Positions 52,201-53,099 of a DNA stretch of 53,099 nucleotides are shown here, one piece after another. The notes beneath the pieces were generated by a model, which was not told where the DNA came from, did no database searches, and saw only the letters and a list, made by a program, of their open reading frames with translations. The stretch comes from UBA4582 sp047630175. Lineage in GTDB: Bacteria > Pseudomonadota > Gammaproteobacteria > Pseudomonadales > Azotimanducaceae. Each line of letters opens with the position of its first letter. The stretch's first letter is position 1. Position numbers and translations under genes: made by a program. The stretch covers positions 1-53,099 of the forward strand of contig JBLHVI010000017.1 of NCBI GenBank assembly GCA_047630175.1. Reading direction: 5' to 3'.

Positions 52201-53099
52201 CTAAAATAACTCGCCATTACAATTGCCTCCATTGGAGTCGGAATTAGTCCCTGAAGGACAGATGGTGTTGGAAAAATTAACGGTGTCTAAAAATTGTTGG
52301 TTTGTTCCCAAACTCGCATTTGTAAGGTCGGCGTTGCTAAAGTCAGTATTAACTAAAATGGATCCTTCTAGATTGGCGTCAACGAGATTAGCACCATCAA
52401 GGTTAGCATCCGTCAGATTGGCGCCACGCAGGGAGATATACGCAGTTCCACTCACGACATCCTCAGTACTCAGTTGAGCGTTGACTAACTGGGCGCCGGA
52501 AAAGTTGGCACCTGTTAAATCAGCGCCATTGAAATTGGCATCTTGTAGGTTTGCCTCAACAAAACTAGCATTCCTAAGGTTCACATAAAAATCAGTAACA
52601 CCATCATCAGTGACAGAGAAGTCGGCGCCTACAAGGTGCGCATTCAACCAATTACTGCTGGTCGCCCGAATACCAGCAAAAGAGGCATCAGGAAAGAAAA
52701 CATCGACCATTTCAGCAGACCGTAGGTCAGCACCATCAAACGTGACAAACCCATCTCCGGTATAGCTTCTCGTCAAAACCGCGTTGGTTAAGATCGCCTG
52801 CGTGAAATCTGCATTCTTCATGTTGGTCTCGACAAGGCTTGCATTGACGAATTCTGTAGGTATTTGGTGGTCCTCGACAGCGCTATAGATAGTCGTTGCA
52901 ATAAGGTTCTCAAGATTAGCTTGGGTTAAATTAGCAGAACTGAATGTCGCTCCTTGAACATTGGTCCCAATTATTTGCGCATGCATAAGCTGAGCACCCG
53001 TAAATGAAGATCGATAAAATGCCGCTCCATCATCTACCGCCGAGAAATCTGCTCCATTAAGATTCGCCTGAATCAAAATTGAACCGATAAATATAGTTG
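52201..53099 (-). CDS. Pentapeptide-repeat protein (N-terminus outside the window)
   Basis: The frame is open to the right edge, so the start is missing; a TTG at 53076 is in frame but repeats already run through it (SILIQANLNGADFSAVDD). More than 290 residues follow the A(D/N)LxX pattern, for example LRGANLTDANLDGANLVDAN and FNGADLTGANFSGAQLVNAQ, which folds into a right-handed quadrilateral beta-helix. The C-terminus FSNTICPSGTNSDSNGG matches a common tail of such proteins. Function is unknown: some family members mimic DNA to bind gyrase, but most are uncharacterised. Downstream lies the lipoprotein gene. Confidence 0.85.
   Translation of the reverse strand, partial: TIFIGSILIQANLNGADFSAVDDGAAFYRSSFTGAQLMHAQIIGTNVQGATFSSANLTQANLENLIATTIYSAVEDHQIPTEFVNASLVETNMKNADFTQAILTNAVLTRSYTGDGFVTFDGADLRSAEMVDVFFPDASFAGIRATSSNWLNAHLVGADFSVTDDGVTDFYVNLRNASFVEANLQDANFNGADLTGANFSGAQLVNAQLSTEDVVSGTAYISLRGANLTDANLDGANLVDANLEGSILVNTDFSNADLTNASLGTNQQFLDTVNFSNTICPSGTNSDSNGGNCNGELF

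Overview
The window looks like chromosome from a free-living, probably marine gammaproteobacterium. The basis is a CYP153-type alkane hydroxylase, SpeA, an H-NOX two-component system, SelO, HflX, Fur boxes and large DUF11-type surface proteins. The lineage is an inference; there is no rRNA or other decisive marker. Gene density is uneven. Compact operons alternate with stretches of 0.5-1.4 kb that hold only decayed gene fragments (zinc-dependent-type oxidoreductase, PepSY protein, sulfatase, IS6-type transposase), so gene loss seems to be in progress.

Left part (1-5.9 kb): the start of an enoyl-CoA hydratase, a double EthD-domain protein, a CYP153 P450 and biosynthetic arginine decarboxylase (speA). 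From 5.9 to 14 kb lies one tightly coupled iron-sulfur assembly cluster: a divergent MarR-type regulator with a C-terminal cysteine cluster, a duplicated palindromic operator, then sufA/iscA-like, erpA, sufB, sufC, sufD, sufS, sufU, bolA-like, CGFS glutaredoxin and nfu. Just downstream are lipA and moaA, two radical-SAM enzymes with [4Fe-4S] clusters, with selO between them. The cluster therefore sits beside genes for likely clients.

Middle part (18.9-30 kb): a pseudogene-rich zone with an iron-uptake locus. A Fur box precedes a siderophore-interacting reductase, an unknown Cys-rich protein and an FMN-binding PPOX protein. A second, perfect Fur-like palindrome and a frameshifted PepSY gene are nearby. 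Next come a TIR-TolB-like-TPR protein and, divergently, an aminotransferase with a permuted papain-like enzyme. From 29.8 to 34.3 kb a nitric-oxide-type signalling operon encodes a sigma-54 activator, H-NOX, an HNOBA-containing hybrid kinase with Hpt, and a single-domain response regulator. hflX follows, then a fossil IS6-family transposase.

Right part (38.5-53.1 kb): a secretion/surface operon of five plus-strand genes preceded by six 11-bp phased repeats. It encodes three DUF11-like secreted proteins, an 1801-residue protein with DUF11 domain and predicted outer-membrane beta-barrel, and a beta-solenoid repeat protein. A convergent lipoprotein and a pentapeptide-repeat protein end the window. 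The most promising undescribed systems are the surface operon with its repeat-marked upstream region, and the Cys-cluster MarR regulator controlling a complete SUF pathway.
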